NCBI RefSeq assembly: GCF_002975205.1
Contig: NZ_PCOC01000001.1
Coordinates: 1 to 64,000, forward strand
Length of the DNA: 64,000 nucleotides
Direction of reading: 5' to 3'
Origin: Ochrobactrum vermis
GTDB taxonomy: Bacteria > Pseudomonadota > Alphaproteobacteria > Rhizobiales > Rhizobiaceae
The notes under the pieces are model-generated. The model did no database searches, had not been told where the DNA came from, and was given only the letters and a program-made list of their open reading frames with translations. The position numbers and the translations under genes are program-made. The number at the start of each line of letters is the position of its first letter. The first letter of the stretch is position 1. Below, piece by piece: positions 31,488 to 42,114 of the stretch.

Positions 31488-31883
31488 GTGACAAAAACTG
31501 AACTAGGTACCAAGCGTATCGACCCGGAAACGGGCAAGAAATTTTACGATCTCAATCGCGACCCGATCGTTTCGCCCTATACCGGCATTTCCTATCCGCG
31601 TTCGTACTTCGATTCCACGCTTGAAAGCCGTGTTGTCGAAGAGGAAACCGAAGAGGAAGAAGTCGATACGGCACTCGAAAAGCCGGAATTCGTCTCGCTC
31701 GAGGATGCCGACGACGAAACCAAGGGCACTGGCGACGATCTGCCGGATATGGGCGACGACGACGACGATGTTGATCTCGGCGACGACGATGAAGACACCT
31801 TCCTCGAAGAAGAGGAAGACGAGGACGACGACATGTCGGGCATTCTCGGCGGTGGTGTCGGCGGCGACGACGAAGAGGGCTGA
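31488..31883 (+). CDS. FYDLN acid domain protein (TIGR02300 type)
   Basis: A very acidic small protein of 131 residues found across alphaproteobacteria, function unknown. The N-terminal half has the conserved block KRIDPETGKKFYDLNRDP and SPYTGISYPRSYF. The C-terminal half is almost entirely Asp and Glu with runs such as DDDDDVDLGDDDED and EEEEDEDDD. GTG 31488 (VTKTELGTKR) was chosen because ACGAGG stands about 7 bp upstream; a GTG at 31458 adds 10 residues. Confidence 0.85.
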   Translation: MTKTELGTKRIDPETGKKFYDLNRDPIVSPYTGISYPRSYFDSTLESRVVEEETEEEEVDTALEKPEFVSLEDADDETKGTGDDLPDMGDDDDDVDLGDDDEDTFLEEEEDEDDDMSGILGGGVGGDDEEG

Positions 31884-32107
31884 TCCATCTGCGGATCAGG
31901 ATCTGATGTTTTTTGCGAGGCGACCTTCGGGTCGCCTCGTTTTGTTTGGAGCGCCTTCGCATGGCTGCTTCAGCGCGATCTGTGAATTATTTTTGGCAGA
32001 TGTGAAAAGAGTTGCGATTTAGCTCTTGATCTTCTGACAAACGCCATTTAATAAGCCGCCACACCGGGCAGCAAGTCCTGCCTGATGCGCCTCGAAAGAG
32101 GTCTGAT

Positions 32108-32183
32108 GGGGCCATAGCTCAGCTGGGAGAGCGCCTGCATGGCATGCAGGAGGTCAGCGGTTCGATCCCGCTTGGCTCCACCA
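32108..32183 (+). tRNA. tRNA-Ala (anticodon GGC)
   Basis: A 76-nt cloverleaf with CCA encoded. The acceptor stem is GGGGCCA/TGGCTCC (one G-T pair). The D arm contains AGCTCAGCTGGGAGAGC, the anticodon arm CCTGC-ATGGCAT-GCAGG puts GGC in the loop, and the T arm is AGCGG-TTCGATC-CCGCT. GGC reads GCC and GCT alanine codons. Confidence 0.96.
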
Positions 32184-32277
32184 AATTTTCCTTTCCAAAA
32201 GCCCGAAAGCATTCCGGCATCGGTCGGCACAATAACTGTCATTGGACAAAACTTGTTCGTGCGCTATGTCGTTTCCC

Positions 32278-32916
32278 ATGACAGAAATGATCTTGGCGAC
32301 ATTCGACTGGGTTCCCAAAATGCCACGCGGCTTTGTGCGTGATCTCCGGGTGCGTTGGGCGCTGGAAGAAGCCGGGTTCCCCTACCGTGTCGAAGGTGTT
32401 CCTTTCAAGGATCGCGGGTCCGAACATTTCATGCATCAGCCCTTCGGGCAGGTGCCATGGCTGATCGATGGCGATATATCGGTCTTCGAAAGTGGCGCTA
32501 TCCTGCTTCATATCGCCGAGAAGAGCGACGTGCTCCTGCCGAGCGATGCGAGGGCACGAAACGAGGTCATACAGTGGCTGTTTGCTGCGTTGAATTCGGT
32601 CGAAATGGCCGCCTTGCCGCTCGCCCTTTATAGATTCACCGGCGATGACGAGCAGACGCCGGGGCGCAAGCTCATGGACAGTTTTCTGGCGGGGCGGCTG
32701 GGGCATATGGAACAGGTGCTGTCCGGTCGCAAATGGCTGACGGACAGGTTTTCGGTTGCCGATATTCTGATGGCTGATGTGTTACGTCTGGTCGACCACT
32801 TCGACGGATTGGCGCAGCATCCTGTCTGCCGGGCCTATGTCGAACGCGCCACCGCGCGGCCCGCTTTCCAGAAAGCCTTTACCGACCAGATGGAGCATTT
32901 CGCTGCTGCGGACTGA
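32278..32916 (+). CDS. Glutathione S-transferase family protein
   Basis: A 212-residue cytosolic GST-like protein. The N-terminal thioredoxin-fold half includes the cis-proline segment GQVPWLIDGDISVFESGAIL (about residues 55-74), the glutathione-site signature. The C-terminal all-helical half contains the N-capping segment FSVADILMADVLR. Substrate unknown. Candidate starts are 32242, 32266 and 32278. None has a good ribosome site, and the one used leaves the first beta strand (MTEMILATFDW) near the N-terminus. Confidence 0.82.
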   Translation: MTEMILATFDWVPKMPRGFVRDLRVRWALEEAGFPYRVEGVPFKDRGSEHFMHQPFGQVPWLIDGDISVFESGAILLHIAEKSDVLLPSDARARNEVIQWLFAALNSVEMAALPLALYRFTGDDEQTPGRKLMDSFLAGRLGHMEQVLSGRKWLTDRFSVADILMADVLRLVDHFDGLAQHPVCRAYVERATARPAFQKAFTDQMEHFAAAD

Positions 32917-33029
32917 CGCGTGCATCGAAATTGTCGTATCAGGCATCTTTCACGCCTAAGTTGCGCTCGACAATTCCTTAAAATTGATAAATAGAACTTC
33001 ATCGAAGTAATTTATCAGTGTTATGTTGA

Positions 33030-34151
33030 ATGAAAAGACTTTCTGATTTCGATGGATTGCGGTTTTTGTTATGTGCCGGAATCGCGATCTTTCATTTTTC
33101 TTTCCGAATTCCGGTGAAGAATGAGCCGTTGAGCGATTTTATATTAACTTTCGCTTATTTTACCGATGTCTTTTTTATTCTTTCTGGATTGTTTCTGGCG
33201 AGACGGCGTCATTACCTCTGGAGCTGGGCCCGTTATGTGGCTTTTGTCGGAAAGCGACTGGCGCGAATCTACCCATTGCATGTGGCGGCTTTCTCGTGTT
33301 TCGCGCTTCTTTCGATTCTGACGGCAGCGGGAGTTCTCCATCCTCTGGTCGATCCCAGCACGAGCTGGCGAGACGGACTGACCCAGCTTCTGTTAGTCCA
33401 CAATTGGGGATTGGGTCACACTTTATCCTATAACTATGTGAGCTGGTCGCTCAGTGCCCTTTTTGCCATGTATCTCGGTTTTCCGCTGTTCGACATGTTG
33501 TACCATCGCTACGGGAGCTGGGTTCTTGCAGGCGTGATAGCGACTATCGTCGGCGGTGAATATCTGGCGCAGAAGCTCGGTGTGTTGTCACTCACCCGCA
33601 TTCAGTTGTCCGATATAGGTGTCTTCCGAGCCTTGCCGTCCTTTCTCTTCGGTATGTGGCTTGCAAGGCGAACACATCCTGCGGTGCCGGTTGCGGCAAT
33701 CAAGGCATTGCTCGCCGTCTGCCTGCTGGTCTTTCTGTTCTATCATCCGGGAAACGGGCCGGGCGAACCCAACACACTTGAAGGACCCTGGCGGCTGGCA
33801 TTCCTTTATGCCGGTACCTATGTGCTCTATATCGCTTCCATTCAGGGCGTTTATACGCCGCTGCAATGGAGCGTCCTGACAAAACTCTCCCGCTACAGCT
33901 TCGGTATTTTCATTCTTCATCCCGTGGTCGGGATGATGTTTTTCAGAGCGACCCCGGATCAATGGGGGGAGACGACGGCAGGCGCGGTCATGCTCATCGC
34001 CGGAGGTGTTTTTGCAAGCCTGTTGACCGCTATTGCCGCCTACCACCTGTTCGAAAATCCTGTTCACCGCTGGCTGGTGACACGGATCGATCGCTGGTTG
34101 AGCCGGCAGGAGGACAGGCCGGCGATGTTATCGCGTGCCGGCCCCGCCTGA
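33030..34151 (+). CDS. Acyltransferase 3 family membrane protein
   Basis: An integral membrane O-acyltransferase of the OafA/NodX kind (373 residues), which acylates surface glycans or other exported sugars. Ten or so hydrophobic segments are visible. The family's N-terminal FDGLRFLLCAGIAIFHFSF (with the conserved His around residue 22), the RLARIYPLH motif and the C-terminal FENPVHRW are present. The acceptor is unknown. The region 32920-33200 is clearly richer in A and T than its neighbours, and the gene has no functional link to them, so lateral transfer is possible. Confidence 0.85.
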   Translation: MKRLSDFDGLRFLLCAGIAIFHFSFRIPVKNEPLSDFILTFAYFTDVFFILSGLFLARRRHYLWSWARYVAFVGKRLARIYPLHVAAFSCFALLSILTAAGVLHPLVDPSTSWRDGLTQLLLVHNWGLGHTLSYNYVSWSLSALFAMYLGFPLFDMLYHRYGSWVLAGVIATIVGGEYLAQKLGVLSLTRIQLSDIGVFRALPSFLFGMWLARRTHPAVPVAAIKALLAVCLLVFLFYHPGNGPGEPNTLEGPWRLAFLYAGTYVLYIASIQGVYTPLQWSVLTKLSRYSFGIFILHPVVGMMFFRATPDQWGETTAGAVMLIAGGVFASLLTAIAAYHLFENPVHRWLVTRIDRWLSRQEDRPAMLSRAGPA

Positions 34152-34256
34152 TCTTTCTCAAATCAGTTCCCTTGCCGGGTGATGAGCCGATGCTGTAGAA
34201 ACCCGGGACGAAGCTCATCGGGAGAGGGTCAGCTTCATATCGTTACGGGAGGAATG

Positions 34257-36245
34257 ATGAGCACCAACGCAGTCCCCACGCAATTTTCGCACGACCATCC
34301 ACTGTGGCAGCCGGATGCCGGGCGCATTGCCGCCAGCAATCTGGAACAATTCCGCATTCGCGCAGAACAGCGCACGGGCCAGAGCCTGCCGGATTATGCC
34401 GCGCTGCATCGCTGGTCAATCGAGGATCGCGCCGGGTTCTGGCAGCTTGTGTGGGATTTCTGCGAGATTATCGGCGAGCGCGGCAATACGGCTCTCGTCG
34501 ACAAGGGACATATGCGCGAGGCAAAATTCTTTCCCGAGGCACGGCTCAATTTTGCCGAGAACCTGTTGCGTTATCACGGTGACGAGGAGGCGATCATCTT
34601 TCGCGGCGAGGACAAGGTCGAGCGCCGTCTGACCTGGGATGATCTTCACGCGCAGGTCTCGAAGCTACAGCAATTCATGCTGGCGGAAGGCGTTCAGCCT
34701 GGCGACCGCGTGGCGGGCATGATGCCCAACATGCCGGAGGCCGTAGCCCTGATGTTGGCTGCCAGCTCCATCGGTGCAGTCTGGTCGTCGTGCTCGCCGG
34801 ATTTCGGTGTGCAAGGCGTGCTCGACCGTTTCGGCCAGATCGAGCCGAAACTGTTCTTTGCCTGCGATGGCTACTGGTACAACGGCAAGCGTATCGATGT
34901 GGCCGACAAGATCGCTCAGGTCACGGCAAAGCTGCCCGGACTGAGGCGGTCGGTGATTGTTTCGTATCTGGGGGAGGCGGAAGCGGTTGCGCAGAGCGCC
35001 GAGAAGGGCATCGCGCTCGATGAAGCGCTGAGTGGCTTTGTGGCAAATCCTGTCGAATTCACGCATCTGCCTTTCGATCATCCGCTTTGTATCCTGTTTT
35101 CCTCCGGCACGACGGGCATTCCGAAATGCATCGTTCATCGCGCTGGCGGCGTGCTGTTGCAGCATTTGAAAGAACACCGCCTGCATGCGGATATTCGCGA
35201 CGGCGACCGCTTCTTCTATTTCACGACATGCGGCTGGATGATGTGGAACTGGCTTGCTTCGGGCATCGCCTCGGGGGCAACGCTTCTGCTCTATGACGGT
35301 TCGCCTTTCTATCCCGATGGCAATGTGCTGTTTGATTATGCCGCCGCCGAGGGCATGACTTATTTCGGCACATCGGCAAAGTTTATCGACGCTGTGCTGA
35401 AAGCCGGGCTGAAGCCGGGCGAAACGCATGATCTGTCGGCGCTGCGCACGGTTTCGTCCACCGGTTCGCCGCTGTCGCCGGAGGGCTTTGCCTTCGTCTA
35501 TGACGCCATCAAGCCGGACGTGCATCTGGCATCCATTTCCGGCGGTACGGATATTGTGTCCTGCTTCGTGCTGGGCGTGCCGACCGAACCGGTCTGGCTG
35601 GGTGAAATTCAGGGCGCTGGTCTTGGCATGGCCGTCGATGTCTGGAACGACGACGGCAAGCCGGTCCGCCGCGAGAAAGGCGAACTGGTCTGCACGAAGG
35701 CGTTTCCATGCATGCCGCTGCAATTCTGGAACGATCCCGAAGGCGCGAAATATCAGGCCGCCTATTTCGAGCGCTTCGACAATATCTGGTGCCATGGCGA
35801 TTTTGCCGAATGGACTGAACATGATGGCATCGTCATCCATGGCCGTTCGGATGCGACACTCAATCCCGGCGGCGTACGCATTGGTACGGCGGAGATTTAC
35901 AATCAGGTCGAACAAATGCCGGAGATCGCGGAGGCGCTCTGCATCGGGCAGGATTGGGACCAGGATGTGCGTGTTGTGCTGTTCGTGCGGCTTGCTGAAG
36001 GCGTGACGCTCGATGACGGTCTGAAAGTGCGCATCAAGACCAAGATCCGCACGGGCGCCACGCCGCGCCACGTCCCGGCGAAGATCGTGGCAGTGCAGGA
36101 TATTCCGCGCACCAAATCCGGCAAGATCGTGGAGCTTGCCGTCCGCGATATCGTGCATGGGCGCGACGTGAAGAACCGCGAGGCGCTCGCCAATCCGGAA
36201 GCGCTGGAGCTTTATCGCGACATTGCGGAGCTGCATGAGGACTGA
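34257..36245 (+). CDS. acsA: Acetoacetyl-CoA synthetase
   Basis: Activates acetoacetate with CoA and ATP. It is a 662-residue member of the adenylate-forming superfamily, with the ACAS N-terminal segment (LWQPDAGRI), the P-loop [32 protein letters not shown], and the C-terminal catalytic lysine in [14 protein letters not shown]. The ribosome site GGGAGG is just before tandem ATGs at 34254 and 34257; the second gives better spacing. The longer reading from 34179 is not supported. It heads the leucine-degradation cluster, where it would re-use the acetoacetate released by HMG-CoA lyase. Confidence 0.93.
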   Translation: MSTNAVPTQFSHDHPLWQPDAGRIAASNLEQFRIRAEQRTGQSLPDYAALHRWSIEDRAGFWQLVWDFCEIIGERGNTALVDKGHMREAKFFPEARLNFAENLLRYHGDEEAIIFRGEDKVERRLTWDDLHAQVSKLQQFMLAEGVQPGDRVAGMMPNMPEAVALMLAASSIGAVWSSCSPDFGVQGVLDRFGQIEPKLFFACDGYWYNGKRIDVADKIAQVTAKLPGLRRSVIVSYLGEAEAVAQSAEKGIALDEALSGFVANPVEFTHLPFDHPLCILFSSGTTGIPKCIVHRAGGVLLQHLKEHRLHADIRDGDRFFYFTTCGWMMWNWLASGIASGATLLLYDGSPFYPDGNVLFDYAAAEGMTYFGTSAKFIDAVLKAGLKPGETHDLSALRTVSSTGSPLSPEGFAFVYDAIKPDVHLASISGGTDIVSCFVLGVPTEPVWLGEIQGAGLGMAVDVWNDDGKPVRREKGELVCTKAFPCMPLQFWNDPEGAKYQAAYFERFDNIWCHGDFAEWTEHDGIVIHGRSDATLNPGGVRIGTAEIYNQVEQMPEIAEALCIGQDWDQDVRVVLFVRLAEGVTLDDGLKVRIKTKIRTGATPRHVPAKIVAVQDIPRTKSGKIVELAVRDIVHGRDVKNREALANPEALELYRDIAELHED

Positions 36246-36271
36246 TTTGGTCAGCCTCCAACCGCTTGGAG

Positions 36272-36312
36272 TTGCCGGATAACGGGCGCAACAAAATTTC
36301 GTTATTCGGCAA
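36272..36312. other. 13-bp inverted repeat upstream of ivd
   Basis: TTGCCGGATAACG (36272-36284) pairs with CGTTATTCGGCAA (36300-36312) at 12 of 13 positions around 15 nt. There is no T run, so it is an operator or an mRNA hairpin rather than a clear terminator. Confidence 0.45.
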
Positions 36313-36430
36313 TAAATAGCCACAGAACGCCACGCAAAACGGTTGCCTATTCGAAATTCACGGGACACTCTGGCCGGACATAGCCATCTTGCAAAAGATG
36401 GACACCGGGCAGAACTTGTGGAGGACGAGT

Positions 36431-37594
36431 ATGTTTGCATCGGGCATGAATTTCGGTCTTGGCGAGGAGATCGAAGCCCTTCGTGATACGGTGCGCCGTT
36501 TCGCGGAAAGCCGCATCGCGCCGCTTGCCGCTGAAACCGACCGCAACAACGCATTTCCAATGCATCTTTGGCGTGAACTGGGTGAGCTTGGCGTACTCGG
36601 CATTACTGCGCCCGAAGAATACGGCGGCGCGGGCATGGGCTATCTTGCCCATTGCATCGCGATGGAAGAAATCAGCCGGGCTTCCGCTTCCATCGGCCTC
36701 AGCTATGGCGCGCATTCCAACCTCTGCGTCAACCAGATCAAGCGCAACGGTTCGCCTGAACAGCGCGCGAAATATCTGCCAAAGCTCATTTCCGGTGAAC
36801 ATGTCGGCGCGCTTGCCATGTCCGAGCCGGGCGCTGGATCGGACGTGGTTTCGATGAAGCTTCGCGCCGAAAAGCGCGGCGACGCCTATGTGCTGAACGG
36901 CAACAAGATGTGGATCACCAACGGCCCGGATGCCGATGTGCTGGTGGTCTATGCCAAGACCGATCCTTCGGCTGGCCCACGCGGGATGAGCGCCTTTATC
37001 GTCGAAAAAGGCTTTGCAGGTTTCTCCACAGCACAAAAGCTCGACAAGCTTGGCATGCGCGGCTCCAACACCTGCGAATTGGTGTTTGAAAATTGCGAAG
37101 TGCCTGCCGAGAACCTTCTGGGCGAGGTCGGCAAGGGCGTCAATGTGCTGATGTCCGGTCTCGATTATGAGCGTGTGGTGCTGGCGGGCGGTCCGCTTGG
37201 CATCATGGCGGCGTGTCTCGATGTCGTGGTGCCCTATGTGCATGAGCGCAAGCAGTTTGATCAGCCGATTGGCGAGTTCCAGCTGATGCAGGGCAAGCTT
37301 GCCGACATGTATGTGACCTTCAACGCCTCGCGCGCCTATACTTATGCGGTGGCGGCGGCCTGCGACCGGGGCGAGACGACACGCAAGGATGCGGCGGGCT
37401 GCATTCTCTATACGGCAGAAAATGCGACCCAGATGGCCTTGCAGGCCATCCAGTCGCTGGGCGGCAATGGCTATATCAACGACTATCCGACCGGGCGTCT
37501 GCTGCGCGATGCCAAGCTTTACGAAATCGGTGCGGGCACGTCGGAAATCCGGCGTATGCTGATCGGACGGGAATTGTTTCAGGAGACCCGTTGA
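36431..37594 (+). CDS. ivd: Isovaleryl-CoA dehydrogenase
   Basis: The FAD enzyme that oxidises isovaleryl-CoA to 3-methylcrotonyl-CoA, the third step of leucine breakdown. The 387 residues show acyl-CoA dehydrogenase segments [16 protein letters not shown] and [17 protein letters not shown]. The catalytic base is in the position specific to isovaleryl-CoA dehydrogenases: Glu247 in [13 protein letters not shown]. The start ATG 36431 follows GAGGACGAG; a TTG reading from 36389 is not needed. The stop overlaps the mccB start (TGATG). Confidence 0.94.
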   Translation: MFASGMNFGLGEEIEALRDTVRRFAESRIAPLAAETDRNNAFPMHLWRELGELGVLGITAPEEYGGAGMGYLAHCIAMEEISRASASIGLSYGAHSNLCVNQIKRNGSPEQRAKYLPKLISGEHVGALAMSEPGAGSDVVSMKLRAEKRGDAYVLNGNKMWITNGPDADVLVVYAKTDPSAGPRGMSAFIVEKGFAGFSTAQKLDKLGMRGSNTCELVFENCEVPAENLLGEVGKGVNVLMSGLDYERVVLAGGPLGIMAACLDVVVPYVHERKQFDQPIGEFQLMQGKLADMYVTFNASRAYTYAVAAACDRGETTRKDAAGCILYTAENATQMALQAIQSLGGNGYINDYPTGRLLRDAKLYEIGAGTSEIRRMLIGRELFQETR

Positions 37595-39201
37595 TGCCGG
37601 TTCTGAAATCGGAAATTTCGACCCGTAGCGCCACTTTTGAAGCCAATCGCAAGGCTATGCTGGCAGCGATTGAGGTGGCGGCGGAAGCATCTCGCACTGC
37701 CATTGATGGCGGCGGCGAGAAAGCGCGTGAACGTCATGTCGCGCGCGGCAAGCTGCTCCCGCGCGAGCGCGTGGCGCAATTGCTCGATCCCGGCTCGCCT
37801 TTTCTCGAAGTGGGGCTGACGGCAGCGCATGGCATGTATGGTGGCGCGGCGCCTTCGGGCGGAATCATTACCGGCGTGGGGCGTGTGTCGGGCCGTGAAT
37901 GCATGATCGTCTGCAACGATGCGACGGTGAAGGGCGGCACCTACTATCCGGTGACGGTGAAAAAGCATCTGCGTGCGCAGGAGATCGCGGGCGAGAATCG
38001 CCTGCCCTGCATTTATCTGGTCGATTCCGGTGGCGCGAACCTGCCCAATCAGGACGAGGTTTTTCCGGATCGCGACCATTTCGGACGCATCTTCTACAAT
38101 CAGGCGCAGATGTCGGCTGCGGGTATTCCTCAGGTCGCCGTGGTCATGGGATCATGCACGGCAGGCGGCGCTTATGTGCCCGCCATGAGCGACGAGACCG
38201 TCATCGTGCGCAATCAGGGCACGATCTTTCTGGCCGGTCCGCCGCTGGTGAAGGCCGCAACCGGCGAAGTGGTAACGGCGGAAGATCTCGGCGGTGGCGA
38301 TGTGCACACACGGCTTTCCGGTGTGGCCGATCATCTGGCCAATGACGACGCCCACGCCCTCCAGGTTGCGCGCGCCATTGCCGCCAATCTCAACAGCGAA
38401 AAGCGCAGCTTCATCCCAAAAGGCGATAGCGCGGCCCCGCTTTACGACCCGGAAGAACTGCTTGGCGTGGTCTCGGCGGATACGCGTATTCCCTATGATG
38501 TGCGCGAAGTGATTGCGCGGCTGGTCGATGGCTCGGATTTCGATGAGTTCAAGGCGCGTTACGGCACCACATTGGTCTGCGGCTTTGCCAGCATCTACGG
38601 TATGCCGGTCGGGATCATCGCCAATAATGGCGTGCTGTTTTCCGAAGCGGCGACCAAGGGCGCGCATTTCATCGAGCTTTGCTGCCAGCGCAATATTCCG
38701 CTGGTGTTTTTGCAGAATATTACCGGCTTCATGGTCGGTCGCAAATATGAGGCCGAAGGTATCGCCAAGCACGGCGCCAAGCTGGTGACGGCGGTGGCGA
38801 CAGCCAATGTGCCGAAAATCACCATGCTGATCGGCGCGTCCTATGGCGCGGGTAATTACGGCATGGCGGGCCGGGCCTATTCGCCACGCTTCCTGTGGAC
38901 CTGGCCGAACAGTCGCATTGCGGTGATGGGCGGCGAACAGGCGGCGGGCGTGCTGGCAACCGTCAAGCGCGACGGCATCGAGCGAACCGGCGGAACATGG
39001 TCGGCGGAAGAGGAAGCGGAATTCAAGCGCCCGACGCTCGAAATGTTCGAGCGCCAGAGCCACCCGCTCTACGCCTCTGCGCGGCTTTGGGACGATGGTA
39101 TTGTCGATCCGCGCAAAAGCCGCGAAGTGCTGGGACTGTCGCTTTCCGCAACGCTGAACGCGCCGGTCGAGCCGACGCGTTTCGGCTTGTTCAGAATGTA
39201 G
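37594..39201 (+). CDS. mccB: Methylcrotonyl-CoA carboxylase, carboxyltransferase subunit
   Basis: Transfers the carboxyl group from biotin to 3-methylcrotonyl-CoA, giving 3-methylglutaconyl-CoA. The 535 residues contain the two crotonase-like carboxyltransferase halves: [19 protein letters not shown] and [15 protein letters not shown] in the first, [18 protein letters not shown] and [10 protein letters not shown] in the second. All match the non-biotin subunit. ATG 37594 shares a base with the ivd stop. Its partner mccA starts 63 bp downstream. Confidence 0.95.
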   Translation: MPVLKSEISTRSATFEANRKAMLAAIEVAAEASRTAIDGGGEKARERHVARGKLLPRERVAQLLDPGSPFLEVGLTAAHGMYGGAAPSGGIITGVGRVSGRECMIVCNDATVKGGTYYPVTVKKHLRAQEIAGENRLPCIYLVDSGGANLPNQDEVFPDRDHFGRIFYNQAQMSAAGIPQVAVVMGSCTAGGAYVPAMSDETVIVRNQGTIFLAGPPLVKAATGEVVTAEDLGGGDVHTRLSGVADHLANDDAHALQVARAIAANLNSEKRSFIPKGDSAAPLYDPEELLGVVSADTRIPYDVREVIARLVDGSDFDEFKARYGTTLVCGFASIYGMPVGIIANNGVLFSEAATKGAHFIELCCQRNIPLVFLQNITGFMVGRKYEAEGIAKHGAKLVTAVATANVPKITMLIGASYGAGNYGMAGRAYSPRFLWTWPNSRIAVMGGEQAAGVLATVKRDGIERTGGTWSAEEEAEFKRPTLEMFERQSHPLYASARLWDDGIVDPRKSREVLGLSLSATLNAPVEPTRFGLFRM

Positions 39202-39205
39202 GGAG

Positions 39206-39257
39206 GGGCGCGGGATGAGGAAAAGTGTAAAGCGGTTTTCCGCCCGCATCCCGCGAG
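39206..39257. repeat. Half copy of the RIME-like repeat between mccB and mccA
   Basis: GCGGGATG and CATCCCGC pair as the ends of an inverted repeat around GGAAAAGTGTAAAGCGGTTTTCC. This is the right-hand palindrome of the element, in reverse orientation. It is transcribed within the leucine-degradation operon and would form a hairpin between two subunits of one enzyme. Confidence 0.6.
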
Positions 39258-39264
39258 GGCAAGA

Positions 39265-41250
39265 ATGATGTTCAGGAAAATACTGATTGCCAATCGCGGG
39301 GAAATTGCCTGCCGGGTCATTCGCACGGCGCGTGAATTGGGCATTGCCACCGTTGCAATTTATTCCGATGCGGATGCCAAGGCGCTGCATGTGGAAATGG
39401 CTGACGAGGCTGTGCGTGTCGGTCCGGCGCTTTCGGCACAAAGCTATCTTAATGTCGAGGCGATTATCAAAGCGGCACTTGAAACCGGAGCCGAGGCGAT
39501 CCACCCGGGCTATGGCTTTCTCTCGGAAAACGCAGGTTTTGTAGATGCCGTCGAGGCGGCGGGATTGGTCTTTATCGGTCCCTCGGCAACAGCCATTCGC
39601 GCCATGGGGCTGAAGGATGCCGCCAAGGCGTTGATGGAAAAGGCGAGTGTGCCGGTCGTACCGGGCTATCACGGTGACAATCAGGATGGCGCTTTCCTCA
39701 AAAGCGAGGCGGACCGGATCGGCTATCCGGTGCTTATCAAGGCGCGGGCTGGTGGCGGCGGCAAGGGCATGCGGCGCGTCGATCAGGCGGCGGATTTCAC
39801 CGCGGCACTTGAAAGCGCGCGTCGTGAGGCCGAAGCATCGTTCGGCGACAGCGCCGTGCTGGTGGAAAAATACATGACCAAACCGCGCCATATCGAGGTG
39901 CAGGTCTTTGGCGACAATCACGGCAATGCGGTGCATCTTTTCGAGCGCGATTGCTCGCTGCAACGCCGCCACCAGAAGGTGATCGAGGAAGCGCCAGCAC
40001 CCGGCATGACGCCGGATATGCGCGCGGCAATGGGCGAAGCAGCGGTGAAGGCCGCATTGGCAATCGGCTATTCCGGCGCAGGCACGGTGGAGTTCATCGC
40101 CGATGTGTCGGATGGGCTGCGGCCCGACCGGTTCTTCTTCATGGAAATGAACACGCGCCTGCAGGTGGAGCATCCGGTGACGGAAGCGATCACCGGTCTC
40201 GATCTGGTCGAATGGCAATTGCGTGTGGCTTCCGGCGATCCGCTGCCGAAACGGCAGGATGAACTTGCAATCGATGGCTGGGCTTTCGAGGCGCGGCTTT
40301 ATGCCGAGGACCCGGCACGCGACTTTCTGCCCGCAACGGGCAAGCTCGCTTTGTTCGCACCGCCTGAAAATGCGCGAGTCGATTCCGGCGTGCGCACCGG
40401 CGACACGATCACGCCGTTCTACGATCCGATGATCGCAAAGATCATCGCCCATGGCGCAACGCGCGATGAGGCATTGAACCAGCTTGATGCAGCACTCAAC
40501 AAAACCCGCATTGCAGGCCTCGTAACCAATCGGCAGTTCCTGTCGGCGCTCTGCAATCTCGAAGCTTTCCGCACCGGCGATGTCGATACCGGCCTGATCG
40601 GGCGCGAGACGGCAGCGCTGTTCACCAATGAGCAGCCTTCAGATATCGCCTTTGCGTTGGCCGCACTCGGTGCACTCGATCTTCTGGATGCGCCGAAAAC
40701 TGGCGCCCCCAAAAATGATGACCCATGGTCGAGCCTGCGCGGGTTTCGCCTGTGGGGAGAAGCATCGCGCTCGGTCCTGCTCGATCATCATGGCGAGCGT
40801 CATGCGGTGAGCTTCACGACCGGGAGCGACGGGCATTTCGGCTTCGCTTTCGGTACCATCGAAATCCGCTCTCACGAAAACGGGCTGGTTCGCTTCGTTG
40901 CTGATGGCCGTGTTTCGGAGGCATCAGTCCTGCGCATCGGGCATGATGTGACGGTGCAATTCGAAGGTCGCGACACCATATTTCATCATGTGCAGTCTGC
41001 CGGTGCGGAAGAGGATGCTTCGAGCGAGAGCCGCATCCTGTCGCCGATGCCGGGACTGGTGCGACTGGTTTCTGCCGTGGAGGGGGCCAGCGTTGCCAAG
41101 GGCGACCCACTGGTGACGATGGAGGCAATGAAGATGGAGCTTTCGCTGACCGCGCCGCGCGACGGCAAGGTTGCGTCCGTAACCGTTGTAGCGGGCGATC
41201 AGGTCAATGAAGGTATCCTTCTTGTAGAACTGGAGGAAGAACATGGCTGA
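39265..41250 (+). CDS. mccA: Methylcrotonyl-CoA carboxylase, biotin carboxylase/BCCP subunit
   Basis: Carboxylates its own biotin using ATP and bicarbonate (661 residues). It starts RKILIANRGEIACRVIRTAR, has the ATP-grasp loop KARAGGGGKGMRRV, MNTRLQVEHPVTE with the catalytic residues, and a C-terminal biotinyl domain with the target lysine at 623 in EAMKMELS. The middle 'BT' region (about 460-580) links the two. The stop overlaps the next gene by 8 bp. Confidence 0.95.
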   Translation: MMFRKILIANRGEIACRVIRTARELGIATVAIYSDADAKALHVEMADEAVRVGPALSAQSYLNVEAIIKAALETGAEAIHPGYGFLSENAGFVDAVEAAGLVFIGPSATAIRAMGLKDAAKALMEKASVPVVPGYHGDNQDGAFLKSEADRIGYPVLIKARAGGGGKGMRRVDQAADFTAALESARREAEASFGDSAVLVEKYMTKPRHIEVQVFGDNHGNAVHLFERDCSLQRRHQKVIEEAPAPGMTPDMRAAMGEAAVKAALAIGYSGAGTVEFIADVSDGLRPDRFFFMEMNTRLQVEHPVTEAITGLDLVEWQLRVASGDPLPKRQDELAIDGWAFEARLYAEDPARDFLPATGKLALFAPPENARVDSGVRTGDTITPFYDPMIAKIIAHGATRDEALNQLDAALNKTRIAGLVTNRQFLSALCNLEAFRTGDVDTGLIGRETAALFTNEQPSDIAFALAALGALDLLDAPKTGAPKNDDPWSSLRGFRLWGEASRSVLLDHHGERHAVSFTTGSDGHFGFAFGTIEIRSHENGLVRFVADGRVSEASVLRIGHDVTVQFEGRDTIFHHVQSAGAEEDASSESRILSPMPGLVRLVSAVEGASVAKGDPLVTMEAMKMELSLTAPRDGKVASVTVVAGDQVNEGILLVELEEEHG

Positions 41251-42106
41251 ACACGTAGAAATCGTTGAAATGGCTGCGCGTGATGGCCTGCAGAATGAAA
41301 AGCGGTTTGTGCCGACAGCGGACAAGATCGCACTGATCGACCGCCTGTCCGGCTGCGGTTATGCTCGCATCGAGGCGACGAGTTTCGTCAGTCCCAAATG
41401 GGTGCCGCAACTTTCCGATGCGGCGGAAGTGATGGCCGGGATTCGCCGCGCCGACGGTGTGCGTTATTCCGTTCTCGTGCCCAATATGAAGGGGTATGAG
41501 GCGGCGGCTGCAGCCAATGCGGACGAGATCGCGGTTTTCGTTTCCGCCTCGGAAGGTTTTTCGAAGGCCAATATCAATTGCACGATTGCAGAGAGCATCG
41601 AGCGGCTTGCGCCGGTGATTGGTGCAGCCATCAATGATGGCTTAGCCATTCGTGGCTATGTGAGTTGCGTTGTGGAATGTCCTTATGATGGACCGACCGC
41701 GCCGCAGGCGGTTGCCGATGTGACCGAACAACTCTTCTCGCTCGGCTGTCATGAGGTGAGCCTTGGCGACACGATAGGGCGTGGCGCGCCGGACAAGGTT
41801 GCGGCCATGCTCGATGCCGTGCTGGCGATTGCACCAGCGCACAGCCTTGCCGGCCATTTTCACGATACGGGCGGCCGCGCGCTCGACAATATCCGCGTCA
41901 GTCTGGAAAAGGGTCTGCGGGTGTTCGATGCTTCGGTTGGCGGGCTGGGCGGCTGTCCGTTCGCGCCGGGTGCCAAGGGCAATGTCGATACGGTTTGCGT
42001 CGTCGAAATGCTGCATGAAATGGGTTTTGAAACCGGCCTCGATCTGGACAAGCTTAGATCGGCGGCTCTGTTCGCACAGGCGCTGCGCCAGGATAAAGCT
42101 GCCTAG
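41243..42106 (+). CDS. mvaB: Hydroxymethylglutaryl-CoA lyase
   Basis: Splits HMG-CoA into acetyl-CoA and acetoacetate, the last step of leucine degradation. The 287-residue TIM-barrel protein has the signature EMAARDGLQNE, metal-ligand histidines in LAGHFHDTGG, and the catalytic Cys238 in GGLGGCPFAPGAKGN. It overlaps mccA by 8 bp. Its product acetoacetate is the substrate of the acsA enzyme at the start of the cluster. Confidence 0.95.
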   Translation: MAEHVEIVEMAARDGLQNEKRFVPTADKIALIDRLSGCGYARIEATSFVSPKWVPQLSDAAEVMAGIRRADGVRYSVLVPNMKGYEAAAAANADEIAVFVSASEGFSKANINCTIAESIERLAPVIGAAINDGLAIRGYVSCVVECPYDGPTAPQAVADVTEQLFSLGCHEVSLGDTIGRGAPDKVAAMLDAVLAIAPAHSLAGHFHDTGGRALDNIRVSLEKGLRVFDASVGGLGGCPFAPGAKGNVDTVCVVEMLHEMGFETGLDLDKLRSAALFAQALRQDKAA

Positions 42107-42114
42107 GGGGACAT

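Noticed and set aside
34665..36560. 631-codon frame antisense to the acetoacetyl-CoA synthetase gene
   Set aside because: A shadow of the real gene; its residues are biased in the manner of antisense frames, without conserved motifs.
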